Shown: positions 28,674-37,752 of the stretch, piece by piece
Position numbering within the stretch: the first letter of the stretch is position 1
How the letters are laid out: each line of letters opens with the position of its first letter
Origin: Agrococcus baldri
GTDB lineage: Bacteria; Actinomycetota; Actinomycetes; Actinomycetales; Microbacteriaceae
NCBI GenBank assembly: GCA_900114805.1
Contig: FOZN01000002.1
Coordinates: 248,001 to 312,000 of the forward strand
DNA: 64,000 nucleotides
Direction: 5' to 3'
The notes under the pieces: model-generated
Told to the model about the DNA's origin: nothing
What the model saw: only the letters and a program-made list of their open reading frames with translations
Database searches by the model: none
Program-made: the position numbers and the translations under genes

Positions 28674-29279
28674 CTAGCGGGCGTCGGCGCGCGACTGCCC
28701 GACCGGCGCAGCATCGCCATCGGCGGCGCTGTCACCATCGGCGACGCTGTCGCGATCGGCGACGCTGGCGCGATCGGCGACGCTGGCGCGATCGGCGACG
28801 CTGGCGCCAGCGACGCTGGGCAGCGGGCGCGGCGCCTCAGCAGCAGCGTCGATCGGCGCATCGGCGTGCTTGCCGAGCACCCGCAGCACGATCGCGACCA
28901 GCACGGCGCAGCCCAGCAGCACCCACGAGGAGAAGACCAGCGCGAGCGGCACACCCCGCGCACTGATGTCGCCGAGCCGCGCGTTGCCGAGGAAGAGCCC
29001 GAGCGACGTCGTGAAGGCCAGGACGACGACGACGCCGGCGGAGGCGCCGAGCCAGAAGGCGGAGGGCCGCCGCCAGACCGCCGCGCGCCCGATCACGAGC
29101 AGTGCCCAGGCCAGGGAGGGCGTGAGCACAGAGGCCAACCAGTAGGGCATCAGCTCGGGCACGTCCGGATCGACCCGAGCGATGATGGCCGTGCTGATGG
29201 CGACGTGCAGCCCCACGACGATCGCGACCGGTATTCCGGTTGCGAGCACCGGGTGGTCGTTGCTGGGGTTGACGTCCAA
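28674..29279 (-). CDS. Membrane protein with tandem-repeat tail
   Basis: A 201-residue protein, unrecognised. It has four hydrophobic segments (ATGIPVAIVVGLHVAISTAII, WLASVLTPSLAWALLVIG, FWLGASAGVVVVLAFTTSLGLF, LALVFSSWVLLGCAVLVAIVLRVLG), then a hydrophilic C-terminus of repeated six-residue units (SVADRA, SVADRD, SVADGD). The TTG at 29279 is preferred because GGAG lies six bases upstream; the open frame beyond it reaches 29453 with no hydrophobic or conserved content. Convergent with the gene at 28301, only one base between the stops. Confidence 0.6.
   Translation of the reverse strand: MDVNPSNDHPVLATGIPVAIVVGLHVAISTAIIARVDPDVPELMPYWLASVLTPSLAWALLVIGRAAVWRRPSAFWLGASAGVVVVLAFTTSLGLFLGNARLGDISARGVPLALVFSSWVLLGCAVLVAIVLRVLGKHADAPIDAAAEAPRPLPSVAGASVADRASVADRASVADRDSVADGDSAADGDAAPVGQSRADAR
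28719..28808. repeat. Five 18-bp tandem repeats
   Basis: Five near-identical units (consensus ATCGGCGACGCTGGCGCG), in frame at the 3' end of the minus-strand membrane protein gene. Three consecutive units differ by at most one base, so the array is recent and likely variable in copy number. Confidence 0.85.
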
Positions 29280-29588
29280 AGGCTGCTCCAAGGCTTGAGG
29301 GTATGCCCGTCCGGGCGAGAGCGCCAGAGGTGTCCGCCAGATCCTGCAGCGCTCCCCGGATCGGGCGAGGGTGCGCTGAGCCGAAGCGTGCCCCCGGCCG
29401 CTGACACCCGCCCGACGCAACTCCCTTGCGGGCGACGGCGGCCTCACGCGCAACGCTCAGAACTGGCGGCAAAGGCGGCCCGGAGCGCAAGATATCTGCG
29501 CCAAGGGGCCTCTACGCTGGAAACACGCACCGATCGAGCGCCACCGCGCCCCGATCGCCCACCCGCGAATCCCTCCAGGAGGCTCCCC
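29280..29588. promoter_or_regulatory. Divergent gap with promoter-like boxes
   Basis: A 309-base region without a gene, between divergent genes. On the plus strand TACGCT (29513-29518) is a plausible -10 box for DUF6421, about 70 bases before its start. On the minus strand the complement of 29299-29306 gives a CATACC/TACCCT -10-like box close to the TTG start. No repeat or RNA element was recognised. Confidence 0.35.
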
Positions 29589-30962
29589 GTGACGATGACC
29601 CAGGCCACCGCAGCCGACCTCCGCCAGCACGCCGCCTGGCTGCAGATCAAGGCGGCAGCGACCGCGCTGCAGCCGATGCAGTCGAAGAACGGCTCCATCG
29701 AGGAGCCGGGCGACCACGACGCGGCCCGCGCCCACGTGACCGAGCTGGTGCAGGGCATCCGCGACATCGCCCCCGAGTTCCCGCACGACGCCGACTATCT
29801 CGAGCAGGCCGCGATCGACTTCGAGCGCTGGGCGGCCGAGGGCTTCGGCGAGCCCGACTTCTTCGACGCGCTCATGCAGTTCCAGCCGCAGCAGCACCGC
29901 GTCGACGGCCTCAAGCACCTGGTGATCTTCCCGATGTACACGCAGAACGGCTCGGCCAAGCGCCTCGTCGAGGCCGTGCTGGTCGAGGTCATCTGGCCCG
30001 AGTTCATCGCCGAGCTCGAGGCCGGCGACTACTCGAACGCGCTGTTCGTGCCGCTGCGCTTCATCGACTTCACCGCCGGCTACGACACCAACTCGGCGGT
30101 GCTCTTCCCCGAGACGGTCGCGATGCGCGAGATCCCCTCGTTCACGTGGGGCGCCATCTTCCAGGACCGCGAGGCCGCGCGCTTCCGCCGCGTGGTCGAC
30201 GCCGCGTGCGAGGTGACGAAGCTCGAGCTGCCCGCCGACGCCGCCGAGCTCATCGCCGACCAGCGCACGGCGGAGGAGACCTTCGTCATGTGGGATCTCA
30301 TCCACGACCGCACGCACATGCGCGGCGACCTGCCCTTCGACCCGTTCATGATCAAGCAGCGCATGCCGTTCTTCCTCTACTCCCTCGAGGAGCTGCGCTG
30401 CGACCTGACCGCATTCCGCGAGTCGGTCGCGATCGAGCGCCGCATCGCCGCGGACGAGAAGGCGACGGATGCCGACCTCGCGCTGGCGAAGCACGCCAAG
30501 CACGTGCAGTACGCCGTCATCTTCGACCGCATCTTCCGCTTCGCGATCACCGGCTCGCGCGTGCGCAACTACGACGGTCTCGGCGGCCAGCTGCTGTTCG
30601 CCTGGCTGCACCAGCACCGCGTGCTGCACTGGACCGACACGCAGCTCGCCTTCGACTGGGACGAGGTGCCCGACGTCGTCAACAAGCTCGGCGAGGCCAT
30701 CGAGCTGCTGTACTGGAAGTCGATCGACCGCCCGAAGGTCGCGCACTGGCTGGCCGCCTACGAGCTGGTCTCCTCCGTGGTCGAGCCGCACCCCGCATCC
30801 GCGTGGAAGGCCGGAGACCTGCCGCTCGACGGTGTGCCCCGCCAGCTGACCGACCTGGTGATGGACGACGAGTTCCCGCTGTCGATGTTCTACGAGGCGT
30901 TCGAGAAGAAGATGCGCGAGACGATCGCCTCCACCGCCGGCATCACCGCCGAGACCGCCTAG
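29589..30962 (+). CDS. DUF6421-family protein
   Basis: A 457-residue soluble protein that I recognise as the actinobacterial DUF6421 family; the function is not known. Conserved-looking blocks are LKHLVIFPMYTQNGS, EVIWPEFIAELEAGDYSNALFVPLRFIDFTAGYDTNSAVLFPETV, and MWDLIHDRTHMRGDLPFDPFMIKQRMPFFLYSLEELRCDL, where the HDRTHMRGDLPFDP string with His/Asp/Asp looks like a metal or active site (inference). GTG at 29589 is chosen because AGGAGG is six bases ahead; an ATG two codons later is possible. The glycosyltransferase pair follows 75 bases downstream. Confidence 0.78.
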   Translation: MTMTQATAADLRQHAAWLQIKAAATALQPMQSKNGSIEEPGDHDAARAHVTELVQGIRDIAPEFPHDADYLEQAAIDFERWAAEGFGEPDFFDALMQFQPQQHRVDGLKHLVIFPMYTQNGSAKRLVEAVLVEVIWPEFIAELEAGDYSNALFVPLRFIDFTAGYDTNSAVLFPETVAMREIPSFTWGAIFQDREAARFRRVVDAACEVTKLELPADAAELIADQRTAEETFVMWDLIHDRTHMRGDLPFDPFMIKQRMPFFLYSLEELRCDLTAFRESVAIERRIAADEKATDADLALAKHAKHVQYAVIFDRIFRFAITGSRVRNYDGLGGQLLFAWLHQHRVLHWTDTQLAFDWDEVPDVVNKLGEAIELLYWKSIDRPKVAHWLAAYELVSSVVEPHPASAWKAGDLPLDGVPRQLTDLVMDDEFPLSMFYEAFEKKMRETIASTAGITAETA

Positions 30963-31037
30963 CGAGCGCTGCCCCGCCGACGTACAGTGAGCGGCGGGGC
31001 ACTCACGCAGCGTCGCTGCCCCGTCTGGAGTCACGCC

Positions 31038-32276
31038 ATGGCGACCATCGCGGCCTACACGAGTCCCGCGCTGGGCCACGTGCTGCCCTTCGCCGGCGTG
31101 CTGCTCGAGCTGCAGCGGCGCGGCCACCGCATCCGCATCCGCACGCTCTCGAGCGAGGTCGGGCGGATGCGCGACCTCGGCTTCGAGGCGGACGCGGTCG
31201 ACGCGAGCGTGGCGGCCGTGGAGTTCGACGACTGGCGCTCGCGTCGCGTGCTCGACAACTACCGGCGCATGTGCGAGACCTTCAGCGAGCGAGCCCGGCA
31301 CGAGGCGCCCGACATGCGCGCGCTCATCGGGCAGGCGCAGCCCGACCTGCTGCTCACCGACGTCAACACGTGGGGCGCCGCAGCCGTCGCCGAGAGCACG
31401 GGGCTGCCGTGGGTGTCGCTCGCGACCTACCCGCCGGCGATGCGATCGCGCGGCTGCCCGCCCTACGGCCCCGGCCTGACGCCCGCGAACGGGCTCGGCG
31501 GCCGGCTGCGCGACGCGCTGATCGATCGCCTCATCTATCGGCCGGCGATGCGCACGACCACGCCGATGCTCAACGCGCTGCGCGCCGAGATCGCGCGGCT
31601 GCCGCCGGTCGACTCCTACGACGCGATGGTGCGCCGCGCGCCGCTCACGCTCGTCACCACCGCCGAGCCGCTCGAGTACCGGCACGACGACTGGGCGCCG
31701 CGCCTGCAGCTCGTCGGTCCGACCGCCTGGGAGCCGCCCGCGCCCGCTCCCGCGTGGCTCGCCGAGGTCGACCGGCCGATCGTGCTCGTGGCGACCGCCA
31801 CCGAATACCAGGGCGACACCGACATCGTGCGCGTGGCGCTCGACGCGCTCGCCGACGAGCCGGTCACGGTCGTCGCCACCATGGCGCACGGCGCGCGGCT
31901 CGGTGCCCCGCTGCCCCGCAACGCGCGCATCGAGCGCTTCGTGCCGCACAGCGTGCTGCTCGAGCGCGCGACGGTCGCCGTCACGCACGGCGGGCTGGGC
32001 GTGACGCAGAAGGCGCTCGCGCACGGCGTGCCGGTGGTGGCGGTGCCCTACGGCCGCGACCAGTTGGAGATCGCCGCACGCGTGCAGCACGCAGGCGCGG
32101 GCGTGCGGCTGCACCGCTCCCGCCTGACGCCCGAGCGGCTGCGCGGAGCGGTGCACCGCGCCCGCGGGATGCGCGCGGGGGTCGCGGCCGTCGCCGCCGG
32201 TCTCGAGGCGGCCGGCGGAGCGCCCAGAGCGGCCGACCTGATCGAGGAGCGGCTGCAGGCGAGCGCGCCCGTGTAG
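31038..32276 (+). CDS. GT-B glycosyltransferase (MGT/UGT-like), copy 1
   Basis: A 412-residue enzyme of the macrolide/UDP-glycosyltransferase fold. The N-terminal domain starts IAAYTSPALGHVLPFAGVLLELQRRGH, the family glycine-rich acceptor loop with the catalytic His position (GH). The C-terminal donor site has VTHGGLGVTQKALAHGVPVVAVPYGRDQLEIAARV, matching the UGT signature HGGxG...P...DQ. Donor and acceptor are unknown. GGAG lies seven bases before the ATG at 31038; a TACAGT -10-like box at 30983-30988 suggests its own promoter. Confidence 0.87.
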   Translation: MATIAAYTSPALGHVLPFAGVLLELQRRGHRIRIRTLSSEVGRMRDLGFEADAVDASVAAVEFDDWRSRRVLDNYRRMCETFSERARHEAPDMRALIGQAQPDLLLTDVNTWGAAAVAESTGLPWVSLATYPPAMRSRGCPPYGPGLTPANGLGGRLRDALIDRLIYRPAMRTTTPMLNALRAEIARLPPVDSYDAMVRRAPLTLVTTAEPLEYRHDDWAPRLQLVGPTAWEPPAPAPAWLAEVDRPIVLVATATEYQGDTDIVRVALDALADEPVTVVATMAHGARLGAPLPRNARIERFVPHSVLLERATVAVTHGGLGVTQKALAHGVPVVAVPYGRDQLEIAARVQHAGAGVRLHRSRLTPERLRGAVHRARGMRAGVAAVAAGLEAAGGAPRAADLIEERLQASAPV

Positions 32277-32431
32277 CCGCAGCACATCCGCACGCTCGGT
32301 GGTTCCGTCGCGGGCGCGAGAGCACTAGCGTTGACCCTTGGCCGCGATCGACGCTCGCGGCACGAATCCCAGCCCCGGCATGCACGGTCCCCAGCCACTG
32401 CATCCGCCGTGGCATTGCAAGGAGGCACCGC

Positions 32432-33667
32432 GTGGCCCTCATCGCGGCCTATACGAGCCCGGCGCTCGCGCACGCCTTCCCGTTCGCCGGCATCCTGCTC
32501 GAGCTGCAGCGCCGCGGCCACCGCATCCGCATGCGCACGCTCCCGGCGGAGGTCGACCGCATGCGCATGCTCGGCTTCGACGCCGACGCCATCGACCCGG
32601 CCATCGGCGAGATCGACTTCGACGACTGGCGTGCCGCGAGGCCCTTCGACAGCCTCGTGCGGCTGAGCGAGCTGTACTGCGCGCGCGGCCGGCTCGACGG
32701 CCCCGACCTGCGCGCGCTGCTCGAGCGCGAGCGCCCCGACCTGGTGCTCACCGACGTCAACACCTGGGGCGCGGCAGCGGTCGCCGAGGCCTCTGGGCTG
32801 CCGTGGGCGGCGATCTCGCCCTACACGCCGGTGCTGCGCTCGCGCGGCTGGCCGCCGTTCGGGCCGGGGCTGCGGCCGATGCGGGGGCCACTCGGGCGGA
32901 TGCGCGACGCCTCGGTCACCCGCACCGTGCTCGACGCGGCGACCCGCGTCTCGATGCCCAAGATCAACGCGCTGCGCGCCGCGGTCGCCGGCCTGCCGCC
33001 GCTGGAAGACTTCGATCAGGTGCTGCGCCGCGCGCCGCAGATGATCGTCACCACCGCCGAGCCGTTGGAGTACGCCCACACCGAGTGGGGGCCGCGGGTG
33101 CCGATGGTGGGGCCGACCACGTGGGAGCCGCTGGCCGCCATGCCCCGCTGGCTCGACGAGATCGAGGGGCCGATCGTGCTGGTGACCACCTCGAACGACT
33201 TCCAGGGCGACACTGACATCGTGCGCGTGACGCTCGCGGCGCTCGCGCACGAGCCGGTCACGGTGGTCGCCACCATGCCGGCCGAGGCGCGGCTCGGGTT
33301 CCGGCCGCCGCCCAACGCGCACGTGACCGGCTTCCTGCCCCACGGGCCGATCCTCGATCGGGCCATCTGCGCCATCACCCACGGCGGCATGGGCGTGACC
33401 CAGAAGGCGCTCGCTCAGCGAGTGCCGGTGGTGGTGGTGCCCTGGGGCCGCGACCAGTTCGAGGTCGCCGCCCGGGTCGAGCACGCGCGCGCCGGGGTGC
33501 GGCTGCCCCGCAAGCGGCTGACGCCCGAGCGGCTGCGGGATGCGGTGCGCCGCGCCCGCGGGATGCAGGCCGGTGTGGATGCGGTCGCTGCGGGCTTCGA
33601 GGCGGCGGGCGGCGCTGGCCGGGCCGCCGACCTCATCGAGGCCCAGCTGCACGAGCAGACGCGGTAG
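32432..33667 (+). CDS. GT-B glycosyltransferase (MGT/UGT-like), copy 2
   Basis: A 411-residue tandem paralogue of the preceding enzyme, similar from end to end (IAAYTSPALAHAFPFAGILLELQRRGH; LTDVNTWGAAAVAEASGLPW; THGGMGVTQKALAQRVPVVVVPWGRDQFEVAARV). A notable difference is ALAHAFPF in place of ALGHVLPF at the acceptor loop, so acceptor choice may differ. GTG at 32432 with AAGGAGG six bases ahead; TAGCGT at 32326-32331 may be a -10 box. Together with copy 1 it may glycosylate two related lipids or metabolites. Confidence 0.87.
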   Translation: MALIAAYTSPALAHAFPFAGILLELQRRGHRIRMRTLPAEVDRMRMLGFDADAIDPAIGEIDFDDWRAARPFDSLVRLSELYCARGRLDGPDLRALLERERPDLVLTDVNTWGAAAVAEASGLPWAAISPYTPVLRSRGWPPFGPGLRPMRGPLGRMRDASVTRTVLDAATRVSMPKINALRAAVAGLPPLEDFDQVLRRAPQMIVTTAEPLEYAHTEWGPRVPMVGPTTWEPLAAMPRWLDEIEGPIVLVTTSNDFQGDTDIVRVTLAALAHEPVTVVATMPAEARLGFRPPPNAHVTGFLPHGPILDRAICAITHGGMGVTQKALAQRVPVVVVPWGRDQFEVAARVEHARAGVRLPRKRLTPERLRDAVRRARGMQAGVDAVAAGFEAAGGAGRAADLIEAQLHEQTR

Positions 33668-33776
33668 CCGCAGGAGCCGCCGGTCTGCGCAGACGCGCCA
33701 CGGCACATCCACCGGAATGCGCGCACCGCCCTCGTCGTTGTCTGAGTGCAGAGACTTCGAAGAGAGGAACGCACAC

Positions 33777-34412
33777 ATGGCGAAGATCACGGTGCTCGGC
33801 GCGACAGGGTTCGCGGGCAGCAACATCACCGAGGAGGCCGCGAGTCGCGGGCACGAGCTCACGCTGGTGTCGCGCTCGACCCCGCAGGATGCGCCCGCAG
33901 GAGCCCGCGTCATCAAGGGCTCCGTGCTCGACGGCGACGTGCTCGCGCAGGCGATCGACGGTGCCGACGTGGTCGTCGGCGCGCTCTCGCCGCGCGGCGA
34001 CATGGAGGGCAGGGTGGCGGATGCGTATGCCGACATCGCGGGCCGGCTCGCGGGCACCCCGACCCGCTTCATCATCGTCGGCGGGTTCGGCTCGCTGAAG
34101 GACGAGGCCGGCGAGCGGATCGTCGAGACCGACGCCTTCGCGCCGGAGTACAAGGGCGAGTCGCGCGAGCTGTTCGCCGCCTACGAGCGGGTCAGCGCCG
34201 TCGACGACGTCGACTGGACGTACGTCTCCCCCGCCGGCACCTTCGGCAGCTTCGTGCCCGACCAGACCCGCCGCGGCGAGTACCGCACGGGCGGCGAGAC
34301 CCCGCTGGCGGCCGACGGCTCCGCGATCTCCGGCCCCGACTTCGCCCTCGCGATCGTGGACGCGATCGAGTCGAGCGAGCACAGTCGCGCGCACGTGCAC
34401 TTCGCGTACTGA
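33777..34412 (+). CDS. NAD(P)H-binding atypical SDR (YwnB-like)
   Basis: A 211-residue single-domain Rossmann protein. ITVLGATGFAGSNITEEAASRGHELTLVSRS is the NAD(P)-binding strand-loop-helix (GxxGxxG). GADVVVGALSPRG and RFIIVGGFGSL follow in the order of the NmrA/YwnB-like group. It lacks the YxxxK pair of classical SDRs. These proteins are reductases or redox sensors; substrate unknown. AGAGAGGAAC precedes the ATG. A strong terminator hairpin follows. Confidence 0.82.
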   Translation: MAKITVLGATGFAGSNITEEAASRGHELTLVSRSTPQDAPAGARVIKGSVLDGDVLAQAIDGADVVVGALSPRGDMEGRVADAYADIAGRLAGTPTRFIIVGGFGSLKDEAGERIVETDAFAPEYKGESRELFAAYERVSAVDDVDWTYVSPAGTFGSFVPDQTRRGEYRTGGETPLAADGSAISGPDFALAIVDAIESSEHSRAHVHFAY

Positions 34413-34420
34413 GCCACACG

Positions 34421-34463
34421 CGCCGAGGAGGCTGCGGTCCACGAGGCCGCAGCCTCCTCGGCG
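34421..34463 (+). terminator. Strong hairpin terminator
   Basis: Perfect 17-bp arms (34421-34437 CGCCGAGGAGGCTGCGG and 34447-34463) with a nine-base loop, eight bases after the stop of the YwnB-like gene. No T-run, as is common in GC-rich actinobacteria. Confidence 0.78.
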
Positions 34464-34508
34464 GATCGACCCCTGGCCAGCCGCCCATGGAGGTGGCACG
34501 GTGGGGTC

Positions 34509-34700
34509 ATGAGCATCGACTGGGTACCCGACTACGGCGAGCTGCTCAAGCGCGGGCTCTCGATCCCGCTCGAGGGCAGCGAGAATGACGCGGTGGACGC
34601 CGTGCTGGCGCAGCTGAACGCTGGCGGCGCGGTGCCGCCCGAGTCGGAGGTGCGGCAGCTCGTGCAGGATGCCCGCAAGGGCGCCAAGCGGCACGACTGA
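34509..34700 (+). CDS. Small protein, unknown
   Basis: A 63-residue protein that I do not recognise. It begins MSIDWVPDYGELLKRGLSIPL and ends in a basic RKGAKRHD; no membrane segment or Cys motif. It is predicted to be mostly helical after residue 20. The start is the first ATG; GGTGGGG lies a few bases ahead. It precedes a deazaflavin-type oxidoreductase by 43 bases and has the GC-rich third positions of a real gene. Confidence 0.5.
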   Translation: MSIDWVPDYGELLKRGLSIPLEGSENDAVDAVLAQLNAGGAVPPESEVRQLVQDARKGAKRHD

Positions 34701-34743
34701 CAGACCACCGCCCGGCACCGGCTGCCCGTGCGACGATCGTCGC

Positions 34744-35253
34744 ATGAGCATCCGCCAGCGCCTCCGCCGCCTGCTCGCGCCGGTCACGCGCACGCGCGCG
34801 TTCCGCCGCATCGGACCGAGAGCACTGCCGGTCGCCGAGCGCATCGCCAAGCGGCTGACCGGCGGGCGCCTGGTGGTCTCCGGCATTCTCGTGCCCTCGC
34901 TCGTGCTGCACACGGTCGGCGCGAAGAGCGGGCAGCCGCGCGCGAGCGAGCTGATGTTCACGCCCGACGGCGACGGCGGCGCGATCATCGCCGGCACCAG
35001 CTTCGCCCGCGCGCAGCACCCCGGATGGACGGCGAATCTCGCCGCGCACCCCGACGCCGAGGTGGTCGTGCGCGGCCTGCGCTACCCGGTGCGCGCCGCC
35101 CGCATCCCGAACGCCGAGCGTGACGCGGCTTGGGCCCGCATCGAGGCGCAGTGGCCCGGCTACCGCGCCTATGAGCGCGACTCCGGGCGCACCGTGCGGC
35201 TGTTCCGGCTGACGACGGATGCGGTCCCGTCGCCCTTCCGCGAGCGCCGGTAG
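34744..35253 (+). CDS. Deazaflavin (F420)-dependent nitroreductase-family protein
   Basis: A 169-residue split-barrel protein of the Ddn/DUF385 type. Landmarks are VPSLVLHTVGAKSGQPRASELMFTPDGDG, which contains the conserved T-x-G-xKSG-xxR cofactor-binding string, and AQHPGWTANLAAHPDAEVVVRG, the typical NWYxNLxAxP-like helix. Members use F420 or heme or bind lipids; the substrate is unknown. ATG at 34744. A second member of the family is encoded at 36255-36698. Confidence 0.83.
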   Translation: MSIRQRLRRLLAPVTRTRAFRRIGPRALPVAERIAKRLTGGRLVVSGILVPSLVLHTVGAKSGQPRASELMFTPDGDGGAIIAGTSFARAQHPGWTANLAAHPDAEVVVRGLRYPVRAARIPNAERDAAWARIEAQWPGYRAYERDSGRTVRLFRLTTDAVPSPFRERR

Positions 35254-35278
35254 CGCTCGGCACGGCAGACTGGGCGCC

Positions 35279-35908
35279 ATGCGCATCCTCATCGCGGGCG
35301 CCACGAGCGCGCTCGGCCACGCCACCGCATCCGCCCTGCTCGACGCAGGTCACCACGTCATCGCCGTCGGATCGAACGCCGACCGGCTCGGACTCGTCGA
35401 CGCGAGCGAGCGCTTCGAGTGCGACCTGACCGATCTCGAGGCGGTCGGGTCGCTCGCCGCCGAGATCGGCGAGCTCGACGGCCTGCTCCACCTGGTGGGC
35501 GGCTGGCGCGGCGGCGGCGGCCTCGCCGGCCAGACCGACGAAGACTGGGCGTGGCTCGAGTCGCGCGTCGTCGGCACGCTGCGCAACACCACGCGCGCGT
35601 TCGCCGGCGCGATCGGGCGCTCGGATGCGGGTCTCATCGCGATCGTCTCGTCCACCGGTGTGGAGCACCCGACGGCCGGCAACGCGAACTACGTGGCGCT
35701 GAAGGCGGCGGCCGAGGCATGGCTCGCGGCGGTCGGGCACGCCCTGCGCGACACGCCCGCGCGCACGGTCGTCAAGCGCGTGAAGTCGCTGGTCTCGGAT
35801 GCCGAGCGGGCAGCGCAGCCCGAGCGCGCCTTCGCGGGCGCCACCGACGTGACCGCGCTCGCGGCCGAGCTCACGGCCGAGTTCGCGCCGAACCCCACCT
35901 TCGACTGA
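35279..35908 (+). CDS. SDR-family oxidoreductase
   Basis: A 209-residue short-chain dehydrogenase. ILIAGATSALGHATASALLDAGH is the cofactor loop, LVGGWRGGGG stands in place of NNAG, and VSSTGVEHPTAGNANYVALKAAAEAWLAAV carries Ser, Tyr and Lys in the YxxxK spacing (NYVALKAA). It is shorter than the usual 250 residues and ends soon after the helix, so it lacks most of the substrate loop. ATG at 35279; CAGACT seven bases ahead may be a -10 box. Confidence 0.82.
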   Translation: MRILIAGATSALGHATASALLDAGHHVIAVGSNADRLGLVDASERFECDLTDLEAVGSLAAEIGELDGLLHLVGGWRGGGGLAGQTDEDWAWLESRVVGTLRNTTRAFAGAIGRSDAGLIAIVSSTGVEHPTAGNANYVALKAAAEAWLAAVGHALRDTPARTVVKRVKSLVSDAERAAQPERAFAGATDVTALAAELTAEFAPNPTFD

Positions 35909-35914
35909 GCTGCC

Positions 35915-36103
35915 GTGCGCACCTTCCGCCCGGTGCCGCCCAGCACGGCCTGGCTGCTCGTCGGCCTCATCGCGCTCGCCCTGCTCCTCACCGACGCATT
36001 GCTGCCGCAGTGGCTGAGCGGTGGCATCTTCGCGGTCGCGCTCTCGGCCTATCTGTGGTCGGGCACGCGCCGCACCCGGACCGACACGGCGGACGACGCC
36101 TGA
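35915..36103 (+). CDS. Small two-segment membrane protein
   Basis: A 62-residue protein with two membrane segments (TAWLLVGLIALALLLTDALL and WLSGGIFAVALSAYLWSG) and a charged C-terminus. It starts with GTG six bases after the SDR stop and is therefore probably translated from the same mRNA. No family recognised. Confidence 0.55.
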   Translation: MRTFRPVPPSTAWLLVGLIALALLLTDALLPQWLSGGIFAVALSAYLWSGTRRTRTDTADDA

Positions 36104-36158
36104 TCGGGCGGCGCCCGGGTCGTGCGCTGCCCGTTCGGCGTCACGGCCGGCATCGGCT

Positions 36159-36214
36159 CCCGTCCGTCAGACGGGCGTGCGGTTCGGCAACGACGTTTTC
36201 AGGGTTGCCGAACC
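36159..36214. terminator. Paired inverted repeats between convergent genes
   Basis: Two hairpins in the gap between a plus- and a minus-strand gene: CCCGTC/GACGGG (36159-36164 and 36170-36175) and GGTTCGGCAAC/GTTGCCGAACC (36181-36191 and 36204-36214, 12-base loop containing TTTT). Likely bidirectional termination. Confidence 0.55.
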
Positions 36215-36254
36215 AGGGACCCGTCCGAAGGGCGGGAGCATGCGCTGCGGCGGG

Positions 36255-36698
36255 TCAGTCGGGCTTGCGCTCCAGCACGAACACCGGGATCAGGCGCTCG
36301 GTCTTCTGCTGGTAGTCGGCGTAGGGCGGGAAGGCCGCCACCGCGCGCTCCCACCACGCGTCGCGCTCCGCGCCGGGCTCGAGCTCGCGCGCGAGGTAGT
36401 CGTGCCGCTCGGCGCCGTCCTGCAGCTCGACGTGCGGCTGCGCCTTGAGGTTGTAGTACCAGACCGGGTGCTTGGGGGCGCCGCCCATCGAGGCGACGAC
36501 CAGGTACTCGCCGTCGTGCTCGACCCGCATCAGCGCGGTCTTGCGCAGCTTGCCGGTCTTCGCGCCGACGCTCGTGAGCAGGATGATCGGCATCCCTCGC
36601 AGCGTGTTCGCCTCCGCGCCGTTCGAGGCCTCGAACTCCTCGGCCTGCTTGCGCGCCCAGTCGGATGTGCTCGGTGCGTACTCGCCCTGCAATGGCAT
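36255..36698 (-). CDS. Deazaflavin (F420)-dependent nitroreductase-family protein
   Basis: A 147-residue Ddn-type split-barrel protein. It has the family hallmarks [60 protein letters not shown], i.e. the TxGxKTGxxR cofactor string and the PxWYYNLxAxP helix. These enzymes reduce quinones or nitro compounds with reduced F420. ATG at 36698 with AGGAG five bases ahead. Closer to the Ddn core than the one at 34744. Confidence 0.87.
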   Translation of the reverse strand: MPLQGEYAPSTSDWARKQAEEFEASNGAEANTLRGMPIILLTSVGAKTGKLRKTALMRVEHDGEYLVVASMGGAPKHPVWYYNLKAQPHVELQDGAERHDYLARELEPGAERDAWWERAVAAFPPYADYQQKTERLIPVFVLERKPD

Positions 36699-36753
36699 GC
36701 GTGCTCCTGGTTCGATCGGGGTGCTGGACCCCGACGAGACTATCGGCGGCCGC

Positions 36754-37752
36754 TCAGCGGTTGCGCTCGGACTGCCGGTTGCGGTCCGGGCCGCCCACTT
36801 CCTCGGGCAGCTCCTCGATGGGCACGAGCACGATGTCCTGCACCTTCCAATCGAGGTCGATGCACGCGTCGCGCGCCTCGGCCAGCTCCTCGAGCGATGG
36901 CATCATGCCCGGTCGCGGCACGATGAACGACTCGATGTGGAAGACATGGCCCTGATCGCGCGTGCGCGAGCCGACCTCCTTCACCCACGGCAGCCCGCGC
37001 AGCAGGTCATCGACCTTCTCGGTGACAGGATGCGGCCTGCCGTCGTCGAACGTCGTCGCGCGCGTGTCCATGAGGTCGGTGATCGATGCCTTCATGTTCT
37101 TGCAGCCATCCCAGAGGATGCTCACGGCGATGAACAGCGCAGCCGCCGAGTCGGCCCACCAGAGGCCCAGCCCGATGCCCGCGACACCGACGATCGAGCC
37201 GGCCGCGGTCATCCAGTCGGCCTTGTTCATGTCGGCGTCGGCGTAGAGCACCTTGTCGTGCAGCTCCTTCGCGAGCCGCATCTTCACCCGGCCGAACCAG
37301 ATCGGCAGCGGGATCGTCAGCGCCATCGCCGCCATCATGAGCCAGCCGAGCCAGATGGTCTGCCCGAACAGCACGACGCCGCCGATCGGCGGGTGCTCGG
37401 CGCTGATGAGACCGGAAGCGGAGTCGAAGGTGAGGAAAGCGCCCATCGTGAACAGCGCGACCCCTGCGACCAGGTGCGCGACGCCCACCGAGCGGTGGTA
37501 GCCGTACGGATACTTCGCGTTCGGCCGCTTGTTCACGAGCCGCACTGCGAGCAGGAAGGCGAACGGCGGTGCGAGCGAGAGCATGTCCTCGATCCAGGCG
37601 GCCTTCATCGCCTGCGAGGAGCCCATGACGAGGTAGACCATCGTGATCGCCACCGCCAGGAAGGCGATCGTCCACCACTCGATCCTGATCGCCGAGCGCA
37701 GCGCCTTCTCCTGCTGCCCTGGCAGCTCGGTGCGGCCGAAGCGAGCGCTCAC
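36754..37752 (-). CDS. Cation diffusion facilitator (CDF) transporter
   Basis: A 332-residue metal/proton antiporter. Six membrane segments in the CDF order; [25 protein letters not shown] holds the segment 2 metal-site Asp, and [38 protein letters not shown] the segment 5 one. The motif KYPYGYHRS and the C-terminal dimerisation domain ([23 protein letters not shown]) are clear. Metals such as Zn, Mn, Fe or Co are exported by the family. The GTG start at 37752 overlaps the stop of the solute-binding lipoprotein gene (GTGA), implying coupled translation. Confidence 0.88.
   Translation of the reverse strand: MSARFGRTELPGQQEKALRSAIRIEWWTIAFLAVAITMVYLVMGSSQAMKAAWIEDMLSLAPPFAFLLAVRLVNKRPNAKYPYGYHRSVGVAHLVAGVALFTMGAFLTFDSASGLISAEHPPIGGVVLFGQTIWLGWLMMAAMALTIPLPIWFGRVKMRLAKELHDKVLYADADMNKADWMTAAGSIVGVAGIGLGLWWADSAAALFIAVSILWDGCKNMKASITDLMDTRATTFDDGRPHPVTEKVDDLLRGLPWVKEVGSRTRDQGHVFHIESFIVPRPGMMPSLEELAEARDACIDLDWKVQDIVLVPIEELPEEVGGPDRNRQSERNR

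Noticed and set aside
28719-28808. Short repeats considered as a CRISPR array.
   Set aside because: Units are 18 bp, directly adjacent without spacers and in frame in a gene; no cas gene is present.
29457-32285. A 942-codon open frame on the minus strand across the DUF6421 and first glycosyltransferase genes.
   Set aside because: It is antisense to two well-supported genes, has no recognisable motif and reflects the low stop-codon frequency of GC-rich DNA.
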